Shown here in pieces: positions 1 through 9,292 of a stretch of DNA of 64,000 nt. A model generated the notes under the pieces. That model was given only the letters and a program-made list of their open reading frames with translations, was not told where the DNA came from and searched no databases. This stretch comes from an uncultured Allomuricauda sp. (GTDB taxonomy: Bacteria > Bacteroidota > Bacteroidia > Flavobacteriales > Flavobacteriaceae): assembly GCF_947501165.1 (NCBI RefSeq), contig NZ_CANMUU010000001.1:620001-684000 (forward strand), read 5' to 3'. Numbering within the stretch: position 1 is the first letter of the stretch; the number at the start of each line of letters is the position of its first letter. The translations under genes were made by a program, and so were the position numbers.

Positions 1-693
1 TCCATTCTATACATTTTGTACAGGCAGTATCAAAGTAAAAACGAAAAACGCGTTTTGAGTCTGGAGCAAAACATATTGCGCAGTCAGATGAACCCTCATT
101 TTTTGTTCAACTCTCTAAACTCCATTAAGCTCTACATTATTAACAACGAGCAAAAAAATGCAGTCCACTACTTGAACAAATTCTCAAAGCTGGTACGAAA
201 AATTCTTGAAGCTTCATCAGTAAAGGAGATTCCTTTGTCTGAAGAATTGGAGACCGTTGAGCTTTACATGAATATAGAGAACATACGGTTCTCCAACGAA
301 ATTGATTTCAATATCACAATCGATAAGGATATATGTCCGGATAATATCAAAATTCCTTCACTCACCCTTCAGCCCTTTTTGGAAAACTCATTATGGCATG
401 GCCTTTCTCCTAAAGAAGGTGAAAAAATGATTCATTTAAACATTAAGAAGAAGGGAGATCACCATATCAACATTGAAATTGTGGATAATGGTATCGGAAG
501 AACAGCAGCCGAGACCAACAAGGAGAATAGAGTGCTAAAAAGAAAATCCGTGGGCATTCGCATTACCAAAGAGCGTTTGGCGAATTTTGCGAAGGATTAC
601 CAGAACAAGTTTGATATACATATTGTAGACCTTTTTGATGATGGAGGTCAGCCACAAGGCACCAAGGTTATTTTAGAGATCCCTACAGTTTAG
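1..693 (+). CDS. LytS/YehU-type sensor histidine kinase, 3' part
   Basis: This is the C-terminal half of a membrane sensor kinase of the LytS/YehU type; the frame is open to the first base, so the gene starts outside the window and its membrane part is missing. The phospho-acceptor motif MNPHFLFNSLNS is present (His at about visible residue 33), followed by the N-box LQPFLENSLWHG and the ATP-binding motif DNGIGR, then GIRITKERL. Such kinases pair with LytTR-type response regulators, which would be expected next to it but are not visible here. Its stop overlaps the tail of the converging DUF3109 gene by about 11 bases. Confidence 0.9.
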   Translation, partial: SILYILYRQYQSKNEKRVLSLEQNILRSQMNPHFLFNSLNSIKLYIINNEQKNAVHYLNKFSKLVRKILEASSVKEIPLSEELETVELYMNIENIRFSNEIDFNITIDKDICPDNIKIPSLTLQPFLENSLWHGLSPKEGEKMIHLNIKKKGDHHINIEIVDNGIGRTAAETNKENRVLKRKSVGIRITKERLANFAKDYQNKFDIHIVDLFDDGGQPQGTKVILEIPTV

Positions 694-1255
694 CCCGCTC
701 TTGCGCCACAAGCTCTAGTTCTTGGTACCATTCCTCTCCAAACTTTCTAATCAATGCTTCCTTAACAAACTTATATATGGGAACCCCTAGTTCTTTGCCC
801 AAACTACAAGCGGGGTCGCAAATTTCCCATTTGTGGTAGTTAACCGCAGTAAACTCCGTGTATTTACGTGTTCGAACGGGGTATAAATGACAAGAAATTG
901 GCTTTTTCCATTGGGTTGCCCCAGCGTTATAAGCTTCTTCCAGACCGCACTTTGCAATTCCTGTATCCGAGAAAACTACATAGGCACATTCACTTTTATC
1001 AACCAAAGGGGTTTCCCATTCCCCGTCTTCACCTTTTACAAAAGTGCCTTGTTCCTCTATGGTCTTAATTCCCTCAGGTCTTAAAAAGGGCTTGACTTTA
1101 TCAAAAATATTAGACAGAATTTCAGTCTCATCATCCTCCAAAGGAGCGCCATATTCACCATCTACACAACAAGCACCTTTGCATGCATTCAGGTTACATA
1201 CAAAATTGTTGTCCATGATATCTTCAGAAACTATTGTATTGCCAATTTGGAACAT
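683..1255 (-). CDS. DUF3109 family cysteine-rich protein
   Basis: This 190-residue protein belongs to the DUF3109 family, common in Bacteroidota. The start was placed at MFQIGNTIV rather than at an ATG four codons earlier, because family members begin with this sequence. The N-terminal motif CNLNACKGACC, with further cysteines near SECAYVV, KCGLEEA, SCHLYPVR and EICDPACSL, suggests binding of a metal or iron-sulfur cluster, as in the related YkgJ/UPF0153 group. The actual function is unknown. It is divergent from the MarC gene. Confidence 0.85.
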   Translation of the reverse strand: MFQIGNTIVSEDIMDNNFVCNLNACKGACCVDGEYGAPLEDDETEILSNIFDKVKPFLRPEGIKTIEEQGTFVKGEDGEWETPLVDKSECAYVVFSDTGIAKCGLEEAYNAGATQWKKPISCHLYPVRTRKYTEFTAVNYHKWEICDPACSLGKELGVPIYKFVKEALIRKFGEEWYQELELVAQERAKL

Positions 1256-1346
1256 AATCAAGCACAAATTTTTTCAAAAATAATCCAAACTGTAAAATTG
1301 ATGTTTTCCATACCTGCATATTACATCCAAAAGTGTTTTTTACTCG

Positions 1347-1354
1347 TAAATTTG
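1347..1354 (+). promoter_or_regulatory. Candidate -7 promoter box for the MarC gene
   Basis: The sequence TAAATTTG matches the Bacteroidota -7 consensus TAnnTTTG and lies 20 bases before the chosen ATG at 1375. No convincing -33 TTG was found at the usual distance. It supports starting translation at 1375 rather than further upstream. Confidence 0.35.
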
Positions 1355-1374
1355 CAGACTTATTTTTTACGACC

Positions 1375-1953
1375 ATGAATTTTGATATCAAACAGATTGT
1401 TACCGCAACTATGGTTCTTTTTGCAGTAATCGATATTTTGGGGAGTATCCCCATTATAATATCCCTAAGGAAAAAGGTTGGCCATATTCAATCGGAAAAA
1501 GCGTCCATTGTTGCAGCCTGTATAATGGTAGCTTTTCTTTTTGTTGGTGAGAGCATCTTGAACTTAATTGGTATTGATGTCAACTCCTTTGCAGTGGCAG
1601 GGGCTTTTGTTATCTTCTTTTTGGCCCTAGAAATGATTTTGGGCATTACCCTTTATCGGGATGATGAACCTGAAAGTGCTTCCATAGTGCCCATTGCCTT
1701 CCCAATTATTGCCGGTGCGGGAACCATGACATCTATTCTCTCATTGAGGGCAGAATATGCAGTAGAAAATATTGTAGTGGCCATACTACTAAACATTATC
1801 TTTGTATACATTGTTTTAAAGTCCAGTTCCAAAATTGAACGCCTTTTGGGAAAAAACGGACTCAACATAATTAGAAAAGTTTTCGGGGTTATTCTATTGG
1901 CCATTTCAGTAAAGCTTTTTGCCACGAACATTAACCTCTTGTTGACGAAATAA
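1375..1953 (+). CDS. MarC family integral membrane protein
   Basis: A 192-residue hydrophobic protein with about six membrane segments, matching the MarC (UPF0056) family. Family marks include the early segment TATMVLFAVIDILGSIPI and the middle segment PIAFPIIAGAGTMTSIL. MarC proteins are inner-membrane proteins of uncertain function; the old link to multiple antibiotic resistance in E. coli was not upheld. The start at MNFDIKQ gives a family-typical beginning; an in-frame upstream ATG would add 14 residues and start before the candidate promoter box. A 67-residue membrane protein follows after 13 bases and is probably co-transcribed. Confidence 0.88.
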   Translation: MNFDIKQIVTATMVLFAVIDILGSIPIIISLRKKVGHIQSEKASIVAACIMVAFLFVGESILNLIGIDVNSFAVAGAFVIFFLALEMILGITLYRDDEPESASIVPIAFPIIAGAGTMTSILSLRAEYAVENIVVAILLNIIFVYIVLKSSSKIERLLGKNGLNIIRKVFGVILLAISVKLFATNINLLLTK

Positions 1954-1966
1954 CAACAGATTCGAA

Positions 1967-2170
1967 ATGAACAAAGTATTGACCGTTTTCTTGATTCTAA
2001 TGGCTGTAGGCCTTATTTCATACAATGTCACCTTGGTGGATTTTTCTAATCCTTTTCAAGGAGACAGTACCATTGCCTTAATTGGTATATTGGCGCCATT
2101 ATGTGCCATTATCTTGTTGTTGATTTACATCACCTCAAAAAAGATTGACAAAAAAATCAAAGAAGATTAG
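1967..2170 (+). CDS. Small two-helix membrane protein, unknown function
   Basis: A 67-residue protein with two predicted membrane helices (about residues 4-22 and 37-56) and a lysine-rich tail ending KKIDKKIKED. I do not recognise a named family. It begins 13 bases after the MarC stop on the same strand, so the two are likely in one transcript. Its stop overlaps the stop of the converging protease gene by four bases. The ordinary start, charge pattern and tight spacing argue that it is real. Confidence 0.7.
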   Translation: MNKVLTVFLILMAVGLISYNVTLVDFSNPFQGDSTIALIGILAPLCAIILLLIYITSKKIDKKIKED

Positions 2171-3801
2171 TCCTTGGAATCCACCGCCCCTATTTCTTTT
2201 TTGCCGTCATAAAGAGATTCTGCATCCAATTCCTTTACTTTTTGAAGCATTTGATCGTGCGCTCCTTTAATCTGTGCAGCCTCGTTGGGAGAAAAAATCT
2301 GTTCGGCTATATTGGCCTTTAAATAATCCTTGATTTTTTCCTCTTGCGCATAAAAATCCAATTTGATTTTTCTGTTCAGCACAAATTGAATGAATTCATC
2401 AAACAAAATATCATCCACATGGAAATCATCTAAAAATTGATTTCTAGTATATCTGTCGTATTGCTTTCTATCCCTTTCCAAATGCTCAAATACGAATCGC
2501 GAAAAGAATTCGTAGGTATCGTCCATGCTTTCAATGGCCTCTTCTTCGTTGCTACCAATAGGAACAAATACATCTGGGATAATTCCACCACCACCATACA
2601 CTATTTTACCTTTTGGGGTTCTAAATTTTAGGGAGTCCGCCACTTTGATACTATCTACAGAAACCAATTCCCCACTTCGGTACCGATCAATAAATTTTTG
2701 ATAGTAGTCCTTGTTTCCGTTCTTATATGATTTTTGAATAGAGCGCCCTGTCGGGGTGTAATAGCGGGAAACGGTCAAACGGACTGCTGAGCCATCACCC
2801 AAATCCATCTCTCTTTGCACCAGTCCTTTTCCAAAGGAGCGTCTTCCAACTATGGTACCTACATCATTATCCTGAAGTGCTCCAGCAATAATTTCGCTGG
2901 CAGATGCAGAACGTTCATTAATCAGTACGTAAACTGGCTTGTCCTCAAAATCCCCTTTTTTGGTGGCATATGCTTTCTTTACTCTTCCTTTTTTGTTTTT
3001 TGTAAACAAGATGAGCTTATCATCCACCAAAAATTCATCTGCTAGTTTTTCTGCGATGCCCAGATATCCTCCAGGATTATCCCTGAGGTCCAAAACCAAT
3101 TTTTGTGCTCCTCGCAATTTCAACTTTCTGAGGGCATCCTTGAACTCGTCAAATGTAGATTCCGCAAATCGATTGATTTTAATAAAGCCTATATCTCGCG
3201 TAAGCATATAATAGGACTCTACACTTTTGATTGGCACACGGTCGCGAGTAACCGTCATGGCCATCAACTTGTCCTCAGATTTTCTATATACTTTTAAATC
3301 AACTTTGGTCCCCGCCTTTCCTTTAAGTCTTGATACAATTTCGTTATTAGCGATGCGCTTACCAAAAAGAGTGTCCTTGTTCGCCATAAGAATACGATCT
3401 CCTGGTTTTATACCACTTATATAGCTTGGACCATTTTTTATTGTTCGTATTACCGTTATGGTATCTCGATACATGTAGAAACTTATCCCAATTCCAACAA
3501 AATCCCCCTTCATATTTTCGGATACTTCTTGCATCTCACTTCTAGGTATGTAAACTGAATGGGGATCCAGTTTCCCAAGAATATTATTGACGGTTACGTC
3601 GACGATACTATCTGTATCAATATCATCAACATATTCATAATCTATGTAATCAATAAGTCTATTGAGCTTGTCCTTTTTTGAATTGGTTGAGAAGAGTTTC
3701 TCTGGGGTATCATCAAAATGAAGCTTCCCTCCAATAAAAATGCCGATTGCTACCGCCAAAGCAAGTAGTGTAGGCCATATATAGTTGAATTTCTTTTCCA
3801 T
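2167..3801 (-). CDS. S41 family C-terminal processing peptidase (CtpA/Prc-like)
   Basis: A 544-residue periplasmic serine protease anchored by one N-terminal membrane helix (about residues 7-24). A PDZ domain follows (about 95-180, with GIGISF and GIKPGDRI), then the S41 protease domain. The catalytic dyad region is visible: SASASEII around residues 298-305 supplies the serine and FGKGLVQ (Lys at about 325) the general base; LDLRDNPGG is also typical. These enzymes trim or degrade periplasmic proteins, recognising C-terminal tails. The gene lies 22 bases downstream of the dCMP deaminase gene on the same strand, the usual arrangement in Flavobacteriaceae. Confidence 0.93.
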   Translation of the reverse strand: MEKKFNYIWPTLLALAVAIGIFIGGKLHFDDTPEKLFSTNSKKDKLNRLIDYIDYEYVDDIDTDSIVDVTVNNILGKLDPHSVYIPRSEMQEVSENMKGDFVGIGISFYMYRDTITVIRTIKNGPSYISGIKPGDRILMANKDTLFGKRIANNEIVSRLKGKAGTKVDLKVYRKSEDKLMAMTVTRDRVPIKSVESYYMLTRDIGFIKINRFAESTFDEFKDALRKLKLRGAQKLVLDLRDNPGGYLGIAEKLADEFLVDDKLILFTKNKKGRVKKAYATKKGDFEDKPVYVLINERSASASEIIAGALQDNDVGTIVGRRSFGKGLVQREMDLGDGSAVRLTVSRYYTPTGRSIQKSYKNGNKDYYQKFIDRYRSGELVSVDSIKVADSLKFRTPKGKIVYGGGGIIPDVFVPIGSNEEEAIESMDDTYEFFSRFVFEHLERDRKQYDRYTRNQFLDDFHVDDILFDEFIQFVLNRKIKLDFYAQEEKIKDYLKANIAEQIFSPNEAAQIKGAHDQMLQKVKELDAESLYDGKKEIGAVDSKD

Positions 3802-3823
3802 TAACTAATTTACCATAGTGGTT

Positions 3824-4261
3824 TTAAACCATTTCTTCAACAAGGGGTATATGTTCAATAATGACTCCTGCGCGCTCCAAAAACTTCAATCCTGAATCAT
3901 CCTTATACGCTTTGCTATAGACCACACGTTTTATGCCAGACTGATGGATAAGTTTGCTACATTCCCGACATGGAGAAAGGGTTATGTATAAAGTTGCCCC
4001 TTCACAAGATTGGGTAGATGCAGCTACTTTAAGTATGGCGTTGGCCTCAGCGTGTAAAACATACCATTTGGTATATCCTTCTTCATCCTCACAAAAGTTT
4101 TCAAATCCCGTGGGTGTACCATTGTATCCATCCGAAATAATCATTCGGTCTTTAACTATAATAGCTCCCACTTGTTTTCTTTTGCAATACGAAAGCTTCC
4201 CCCATTCTTTGGCCATACGCAAATACGCCTTATCGTACTTCAGTTGTTTGCTTTCTTTCAT
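3824..4261 (-). CDS. dCMP deaminase family protein (ComEB-like)
   Basis: A 145-residue zinc-dependent deaminase that would convert dCMP to dUMP for thymidylate synthesis. The zinc site is complete: HAEANAI (His70, catalytic Glu72) and SPCRECSKLI (Cys98 and Cys101). The length and the GYNGTPTGFENFCED substrate region match the dCMP deaminase/ComEB family. It is the first gene of a probable two-gene unit with the S41 protease and has a good promoter candidate just upstream. Confidence 0.92.
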   Translation of the reverse strand: MKESKQLKYDKAYLRMAKEWGKLSYCKRKQVGAIIVKDRMIISDGYNGTPTGFENFCEDEEGYTKWYVLHAEANAILKVAASTQSCEGATLYITLSPCRECSKLIHQSGIKRVVYSKAYKDDSGLKFLERAGVIIEHIPLVEEMV

Positions 4262-4288
4262 AGAGTAAAAAAGAAGTTACTATTATTT

Positions 4289-4319
4289 TAAAGATACCTG
4301 CTTTGGAAGACCCTTACAA
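4289..4319 (-). promoter_or_regulatory. Candidate promoter of the dCMP deaminase-protease unit
   Basis: Read on the minus strand, TTG (4319-4317) is followed after 20 bases by TATCTTTA (4296-4289), close to the Bacteroidota consensus TTTG-N17-19-TAnnTTTG. The box lies about 28 bases before the start codon. Confidence 0.45.
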
Positions 4320-4346
4320 TCTTATTCGATGAAATTTAACAATACC

Positions 4347-4931
4347 CTACTTGGGGAACGTTGCAATCAACAACGGTATTGTAATGGCCATGATTAAAAC
4401 GGAAAGAAAAATGATAAAATACTTTCGTTTTATTTTCAAAATGCCCTGCATCACTAACGCCAGACCCAAAACAACCAAGATGATGGCTATTTGTGAAAAT
4501 TCAATTCCAGTAGCAAACCCTAAAAGAGGTGTAATCTTGTCATCTTCTTCCGCCATTAACATTTTAAAGTAATTGGAAAAACCAAATCCATGTATCAATC
4601 CAAAAAATGCAGTGGCCAAACTATGTAGGTACATTCCAATATTCACGGCATCCCTGTTCACATAGATAAGGTTAAGCAGAGCTGTGAGAAAGATGGTAAC
4701 GGGAATTAGAAATTCTATTAGTCCTACATCAACCGTAAAGACCTCAAAAGCAGAAAGAGCCAAAGAAGTACAATGGGCAATGGTAAAAATAGTAGCCAAG
4801 ATTACGACTCTCTTCCAATGCTTAAAGGTAAATGGAGTGGCCAAGGCAGCCAAAAACAAAATATGGTCATAAGCTTCATCATCCATAACGTGCTTAAAAC
4901 CGAGGTCGACGTAAAACCAAAATTCCTGCAT
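4347..4931 (-). CDS. HupE/UreJ family membrane protein
   Basis: A 194-residue membrane protein with about six helices. The pattern DDEAYDHILFLAAL near the N-terminus, AHCTSLALSAFE in the second helix region and GLIHGFGFSNYF later fit the HupE/UreJ family, whose members are linked to nickel or other metal uptake in some bacteria. No urease or hydrogenase gene is present nearby, so the substrate is unknown. A 58-base gap separates it from the converging end of nothing else: the next gene upstream (DnaJ-like) runs in the same direction and could be co-transcribed. Confidence 0.82.
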   Translation of the reverse strand: MQEFWFYVDLGFKHVMDDEAYDHILFLAALATPFTFKHWKRVVILATIFTIAHCTSLALSAFEVFTVDVGLIEFLIPVTIFLTALLNLIYVNRDAVNIGMYLHSLATAFFGLIHGFGFSNYFKMLMAEEDDKITPLLGFATGIEFSQIAIILVVLGLALVMQGILKIKRKYFIIFLSVLIMAITIPLLIATFPK

Positions 4932-4989
4932 AGTTTAAAGATTGGGGGTTAATACATATCAAGAGTTAAAGACTCAAGAATTGCCTAAG

Positions 4990-5730
4990 TTAAGAAATCC
5001 CTCTTTCTCTTTGAATAGTTTCGTAGGCCTTTTGCACTTCTTTGAATTTTTCTTCAGCTCCCCTTTTAATAGCCTCGTCTTCGGTTACCACACGATCGGG
5101 GTGGTACTTTTTAGCCATCTTTCTGTAGGCCTTTTTTACCTCATCATCCGAAGCATTCTTGTCAATCTCCAAAATCTTGTACGAGTTGTCAGCCGATTTT
5201 ATGAACATGGCCATAATGCTCTCAAAATCATGAATCCCTAGTCTTAAGTATCCCGCTATTTCTCTTAATTTACTGACTTCGGCCTTACTGATTTGACCAT
5301 CCGCCTGAGCAATTCCGAAAAGAAAGTGAAGTAATTGTAAGCGAACTTCGTATTTGGTTCGCTGGGTTAGATATGAACAAATGCGCTGAGCAGAAATCTC
5401 CCTCCTTTTGATGACCTCGTTGAACGTTCTAAAAATGGCATTGGCCTTTTCCTTTCCGTAGGTACTCAAAAAATACTGGCGTACATAATCCAATTCCTTT
5501 TGGCTTACCTGTCCATCTGCCTTGATAATAATTGAACAAAGGGAAAGTAGATTCAGTTCAAAATCAGCGGGAGAGACATTGGGCTGGGGATACTCTCTAA
5601 AAATGGTTCTCGCATCACGCGACCCTCTTCCATTCAAATTATCCAAAAAACTTCCAATCAAGAAGCCAAGGATGGCTCCCGGAAACCGAAGTACAAAATA
5701 TCCCAAAAAGGCTGCGACCCATTTAATCAT
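4990..5730 (-). CDS. TerB/DjlA-like protein with C-terminal DnaJ domain
   Basis: About 246 residues. The N-terminal part is hydrophobic ([30 protein letters not shown]), probably a membrane anchor, followed by a helical TerB-like region (about 65-165, with [11 protein letters not shown] and [11 protein letters not shown] repeats) and a C-terminal J domain (about 180-245) with the essential HPD in KKYHPDRV. This DjlA-like order suggests a membrane-attached DnaK co-chaperone. The start at MIKWV was preferred over an ATG seven codons upstream because of its similarity to family N-termini; the longer form cannot be excluded. Confidence 0.85.
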   Translation of the reverse strand: MIKWVAAFLGYFVLRFPGAILGFLIGSFLDNLNGRGSRDARTIFREYPQPNVSPADFELNLLSLCSIIIKADGQVSQKELDYVRQYFLSTYGKEKANAIFRTFNEVIKRREISAQRICSYLTQRTKYEVRLQLLHFLFGIAQADGQISKAEVSKLREIAGYLRLGIHDFESIMAMFIKSADNSYKILEIDKNASDDEVKKAYRKMAKKYHPDRVVTEDEAIKRGAEEKFKEVQKAYETIQRERGIS

Positions 5731-5821
5731 TCCAAATAGAATAAGAGGCAAAGATAGTTTTTTGACCAGTAAGATTTCTTTACTCCATGTTAAGGGCCAT
5801 GAAAAAAACCGACAAAACCCC

Positions 5822-5829
5822 TATCTTTG
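5822..5829 (+). promoter_or_regulatory. Candidate -7 box for the bacilliredoxin gene
   Basis: TATCTTTG matches TAnnTTTG and lies 23 bases before the ATG at 5853. It falls inside the longer reading frame that begins at 5787, which supports the shorter protein. A -33 TTG is not evident. Confidence 0.45.
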
Positions 5830-5852
5830 GAATTCGAATAAAAAATAAGACT

Positions 5853-6263
5853 ATGTATCCCGAAGAATTAGTAAAACCAATGAGAGCGGACCTAGCTACC
5901 GCCGGGTTCCAAGAGCTATATACAAGTGAGGCCGTAGAAGAGGCTTTAAAGCAAGAAGGTACCACTTTAGTGGTGGTAAATTCGGTTTGTGGTTGCGCTG
6001 CCGCCAATGCAAGACCTGGCGCTAAACTAAGCCTCCAGAACTCAAAAACTCCTGACAATTTAGTTACTGTCTTTGCTGGTGTTGATACGGAAGCTGTTGA
6101 TACAGCAAGAAACCTTATGGTTCCTTTTCCACCTTCTTCACCCAGTATGGCTTTGTTCAAAAATGGTGAATTGGTGCATATGATTGAAAGACATCATATT
6201 GAGGGAAGACCCGCAGAACTGATTGCCGACAACTTGATGGAAGCTTATAACGAATTCTGCTAG
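5853..6263 (+). CDS. BrxA/BrxB family bacilliredoxin
   Basis: A 136-residue thioredoxin-fold protein of the BrxA/BrxB (YphP/YqiW) family. The signature SVCGCAAANARPG carries the CGC active site at Cys46-Gly-Cys48, and a cysteine also ends the protein. In Firmicutes these proteins remove bacillithiol from protein thiols; some Bacteroidota also encode the family. Start chosen at MYPEELVKP, the family N-terminus. It has its own candidate promoter and a strong terminator, so it is probably a single-gene transcript. Confidence 0.92.
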   Translation: MYPEELVKPMRADLATAGFQELYTSEAVEEALKQEGTTLVVVNSVCGCAAANARPGAKLSLQNSKTPDNLVTVFAGVDTEAVDTARNLMVPFPPSSPSMALFKNGELVHMIERHHIEGRPAELIADNLMEAYNEFC

Positions 6264-6287
6264 TTGGTTTAAAAAAATACTGGAAAG

Positions 6288-6314
6288 AACCACCTCAACG
6301 GGTGGTTTTTTTAT
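6288..6314 (+). terminator. Rho-independent terminator after the bacilliredoxin gene
   Basis: The stem AACCACC (6288-6294) pairs with GGTGGTT (6301-6307) across a six-base loop and is followed by a run of T. It lies 25 bases after the stop at 6263. Confidence 0.8.
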
Positions 6315-6338
6315 TTTTACACCTAACCTAATCCAAAA

Positions 6339-7073
6339 GTGAAAAAGCTACTTTCTTACCCTCTGACGGTTTTCTTTTTTATTCTTTTCGGGCTTACACT
6401 GGTCGTTTTTCATCCAATACAGTGGTTTTGTCTTAGAGTATTTGGTTATGAAATGCACAAACGAAGTGTTTCCATCCTTAATTGGTTCCTTATGCGGTGT
6501 ACCAATGTCCTTGGCACGCATTACACTTTCAAGAGCCAATATAACATCCCTAAAAATGTTCCCTTAATCATAGTTTCCAATCATCAGAGCATGTATGATA
6601 TCCCTCCTATAATCTGGCATATGCGAAGGTGTCACCCCAAATTTGTGAGCAAGATTGAACTGGGGAAAGGAATTCCCAGTGTATCCTTTAATTTAAGGCA
6701 TGGTGGTTCTGTACTTATCAACAGGAAGGACGCAAAACAATCCATTGAACAGCTTGAGAAATTGGGAAAATATATTGAAGAACACCGACGTAGCGCAGTT
6801 ATATTCCCAGAAGGGACACGAAGTCGGGATGGTTCACCGAAAAAATTCCATACCACCGGACTTAAAGTACTCATGGCCCACGCACCATCAGCTTGGATTG
6901 TCCCGATAAGTATAAACAATTCATGGAAGCTTCTGAGATATGGAAAGTTTTCCATGGGTTTGGGAAGCCATCTTACATTTGAGGTACATCAACCTTTTCA
7001 AAACAATGGGAATTCACAGGAATTGATTGAACAAACAGAAGCCCTAATCAAAAAAGGTATAAACACTCCTTAA
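6339..7073 (+). CDS. 1-acyl-sn-glycerol-3-phosphate acyltransferase (PlsC family)
   Basis: A 244-residue membrane acyltransferase that would make phosphatidic acid for phospholipid synthesis. The catalytic motif NHQSMYD (residues 81-87) and the substrate motif FPEGTRS (156-162) are both present, and an N-terminal helix (about 8-28) anchors it. The start is GTG; no in-frame ATG precedes it. Its last base overlaps the ATG of the next gene (TAATGA), so translation of the HD-domain protein is probably coupled. Confidence 0.92.
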   Translation: MKKLLSYPLTVFFFILFGLTLVVFHPIQWFCLRVFGYEMHKRSVSILNWFLMRCTNVLGTHYTFKSQYNIPKNVPLIIVSNHQSMYDIPPIIWHMRRCHPKFVSKIELGKGIPSVSFNLRHGGSVLINRKDAKQSIEQLEKLGKYIEEHRRSAVIFPEGTRSRDGSPKKFHTTGLKVLMAHAPSAWIVPISINNSWKLLRYGKFSMGLGSHLTFEVHQPFQNNGNSQELIEQTEALIKKGINTP

Positions 7074-7723
7074 TGAATCAAGAGCAACTCATAGACAAAA
7101 CTATTGCGTACGTCAAGGAAACATTGAACGGAGCTGAGGGAGGGCACGATTGGTTTCACATTGAACGCGTTTTCAAAACTGCAAAAAAAATTGCCCTGGA
7201 AGAGAAGGTAGACTCTCTAACGGTAGAATTGGCTGCGTTGCTTCATGATATAGCGGACCCTAAATTTCATGATGGCAATGAAGAAATCGGTCCGGAAACG
7301 GCTTCTGAATTTCTACAGTCTCAAAATGTAGACGAGCGAACAATAGAACATGTTTCCAACATAATCCGATACATGTCATACAAAAACAGTTTGGATGGAA
7401 GCTCTTCTTTTTCATCCAATGAATTCCAAGTAGTGCAAGATGCTGATAGGTTGGATGCCATTGGTGCCATTGGTATTGCCAGGACATTCAATTATGGTGG
7501 ATTCAAAAACCGAGAACTATACAATCCTGAGATTCCCCCCAATCAGAATATGACCAAGGAGGAATACAAAAAATCCAACGCTCCTACAATCAATCATTTT
7601 TATGAAAAGTTGCTTTTGCTTAAGGATAAAATGAATACCGAAACAGGCAAGAAAATGGCCAAGGAACGGCATCAATTTATGATTGATTTTCTAGACAGGT
7701 TCTATAAGGAATGGAATCCCTAA
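7073..7723 (+). CDS. HD domain phosphohydrolase (YedJ-like)
   Basis: A 216-residue soluble protein of the HD superfamily. Metal ligands are visible: His25/His29 region (GGHDWFHIERV), the HD pair in LLHDIADPKFHDG (58-59) and a later Asp in QDADRLDAIGAIGIARTF. Members close to E. coli YedJ hydrolyse phosphate esters, possibly nucleotides; the substrate here is not known. It overlaps the acyltransferase gene by one base. Confidence 0.88.
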   Translation: MNQEQLIDKTIAYVKETLNGAEGGHDWFHIERVFKTAKKIALEEKVDSLTVELAALLHDIADPKFHDGNEEIGPETASEFLQSQNVDERTIEHVSNIIRYMSYKNSLDGSSSFSSNEFQVVQDADRLDAIGAIGIARTFNYGGFKNRELYNPEIPPNQNMTKEEYKKSNAPTINHFYEKLLLLKDKMNTETGKKMAKERHQFMIDFLDRFYKEWNP

Positions 7724-7733
7724 AAAGTAGTTT

Positions 7734-9149
7734 TTATTTTTTATTAGGTAAGTTACGTGTCAGCCAGCCACTTTTGTTTGCAGTTGCTATAGCATATGGC
7801 GTTATCCAGAAAAGCCCAAAGGTGTACAAAACACTATAGGAGTATGCCCAAAAAGATTCAGATAAGTTGTATCGTTTGGCATAAAATAGAACTGGAAACG
7901 TAGTTAGAATAAGAATACTCAAAAATGTTGAACTCAAAAAAAGTAGGGGGTGGGTCAAAACGAAAAACAACATAAACAGCAATAATGGATAGCTCATTAA
8001 TATGCGCAAAGACTGGTTTACAAAAAGTAGGCGACCGCCCCATTTTCCTCTTTTTCTAAAATTTGTGAAAACATATTTAGACATTTCAAGGTTTTCCCGA
8101 ACATTGCTCCTGCCCCAACGAATAAACATTTTGTACAATCCTGTATATTTTTCTGGAACGTTTGTATATGCGAAAGCATTTCTTTGAAACAACACATGAT
8201 ATCCTTGTTTTAAAATCATGTTGGTCAATGCTCGGTCTTCTCCAATATCTGATGGTACGCCCATAAAGGTTTGATTTATCCAGCTTTCCAAACATCCAAA
8301 AACTGCTTCTCTTTTATAAGCGGCCAACGCCCCTGGAGTACAGAGCACCGAGTTCAACGTACTTTCTGCTGAGCGAACAAATTCAAAACTCAACACGAAA
8401 CTAACATCAAGCATTTTTGGAAGTAGCTCTTTTTTGTTATTAAGCACCCTTATATTTCCAGCTACCGCACCACAAGCCTTGTTTGTTTTAAAAGGACTCA
8501 CAAGATTCCTCAAGGTATCTGTATTGACTTCAGAGTCACTATCTACCGTAACGAAAATATCTCCCTTTCCCTTTTTGAAACCATGATATAAAGCATGCCG
8601 CTTACCCATGTTTTTTTCCTGTTTATGAATTGTCAACTTACTTCCTAAGCGTTCTTTTGCTTTTTTTATCCACTGCCAAGTATCATCAACACTCCCATCA
8701 TCAATTGCAAAAAGCTGAAGTTTTTGTTCTGGAAAATTACTGTTGGCTAAACTCATCAATGTGTTCCATACTTGCTTTCCTTCGTTGTAGGCTGGAACAA
8801 TAACAGTACACGTAGGTAGTTCTTCATCTGATACTGATGAAATTGCTTTATATCTGAAATAACGAATGAAGCTAAAGACAAAAAAACCTGCTTTGAAAAG
8901 AAACAAAGCGGTACCCACAACCAAAAAAAACATCCCTATCCAAGATTCTCTTCGCTCAATCCGGAATTGGGAAAAATCATTGTGTAAAATGTAAAACATG
9001 TATGCAGAACCCAGCATCAACACGAACGTACTTCCCATTATAAAGACTCCCCAAGCATTTGATGTTTCAAAAAAGGTAATAACCTTTGCTCTAAAGCGTG
9101 ATAATAAGGTAACTTGTTTTTTTATCGGTTCGAGGTCTTTTCTTTTCAT
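7734..9149 (-). CDS. Family 2 glycosyltransferase, processive membrane type
   Basis: A 471-residue membrane glycosyltransferase. Two helices near the N-terminus (about 34-55 and 70-96) precede a GT2 domain with IVPAYNEG, DDGSVDD (150-156), DSDSEV (203-208), the catalytic-base type GED (303-305) and an RW near 344-345; further helices follow. This order matches hyaluronan/chitin/cellulose-like synthases and poly-N-acetylglucosamine synthases, which polymerise and export sugar chains. The product cannot be told from sequence. No other polysaccharide gene is adjacent. The converging HD gene ends 10 bases away. Confidence 0.88.
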   Translation of the reverse strand: MKRKDLEPIKKQVTLLSRFRAKVITFFETSNAWGVFIMGSTFVLMLGSAYMFYILHNDFSQFRIERRESWIGMFFLVVGTALFLFKAGFFVFSFIRYFRYKAISSVSDEELPTCTVIVPAYNEGKQVWNTLMSLANSNFPEQKLQLFAIDDGSVDDTWQWIKKAKERLGSKLTIHKQEKNMGKRHALYHGFKKGKGDIFVTVDSDSEVNTDTLRNLVSPFKTNKACGAVAGNIRVLNNKKELLPKMLDVSFVLSFEFVRSAESTLNSVLCTPGALAAYKREAVFGCLESWINQTFMGVPSDIGEDRALTNMILKQGYHVLFQRNAFAYTNVPEKYTGLYKMFIRWGRSNVRENLEMSKYVFTNFRKRGKWGGRLLFVNQSLRILMSYPLLLFMLFFVLTHPLLFLSSTFLSILILTTFPVLFYAKRYNLSESFWAYSYSVLYTFGLFWITPYAIATANKSGWLTRNLPNKK

Positions 9150-9292
9150 GTTATATGAGCTTCCATAGATTAATACGTATAGGAATGAAATTTAGATGAG
9201 TTGCTTATGATTTTATTCTAAGCTTAAATCTAAGTTAATATAGTGTCTATAATCTCTTTTTCGTATCTTAATTTCCTTCAAAAAACCATACC

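Noticed and set aside
4942..5241. A 99-residue plus-strand frame over the DnaJ-like gene
   Set aside because: It is antisense to the J domain and has no family pattern of its own.
5787..5852. A longer N-terminus for the bacilliredoxin
   Set aside because: It crosses the candidate -7 box, and the family begins at MYPEEL.
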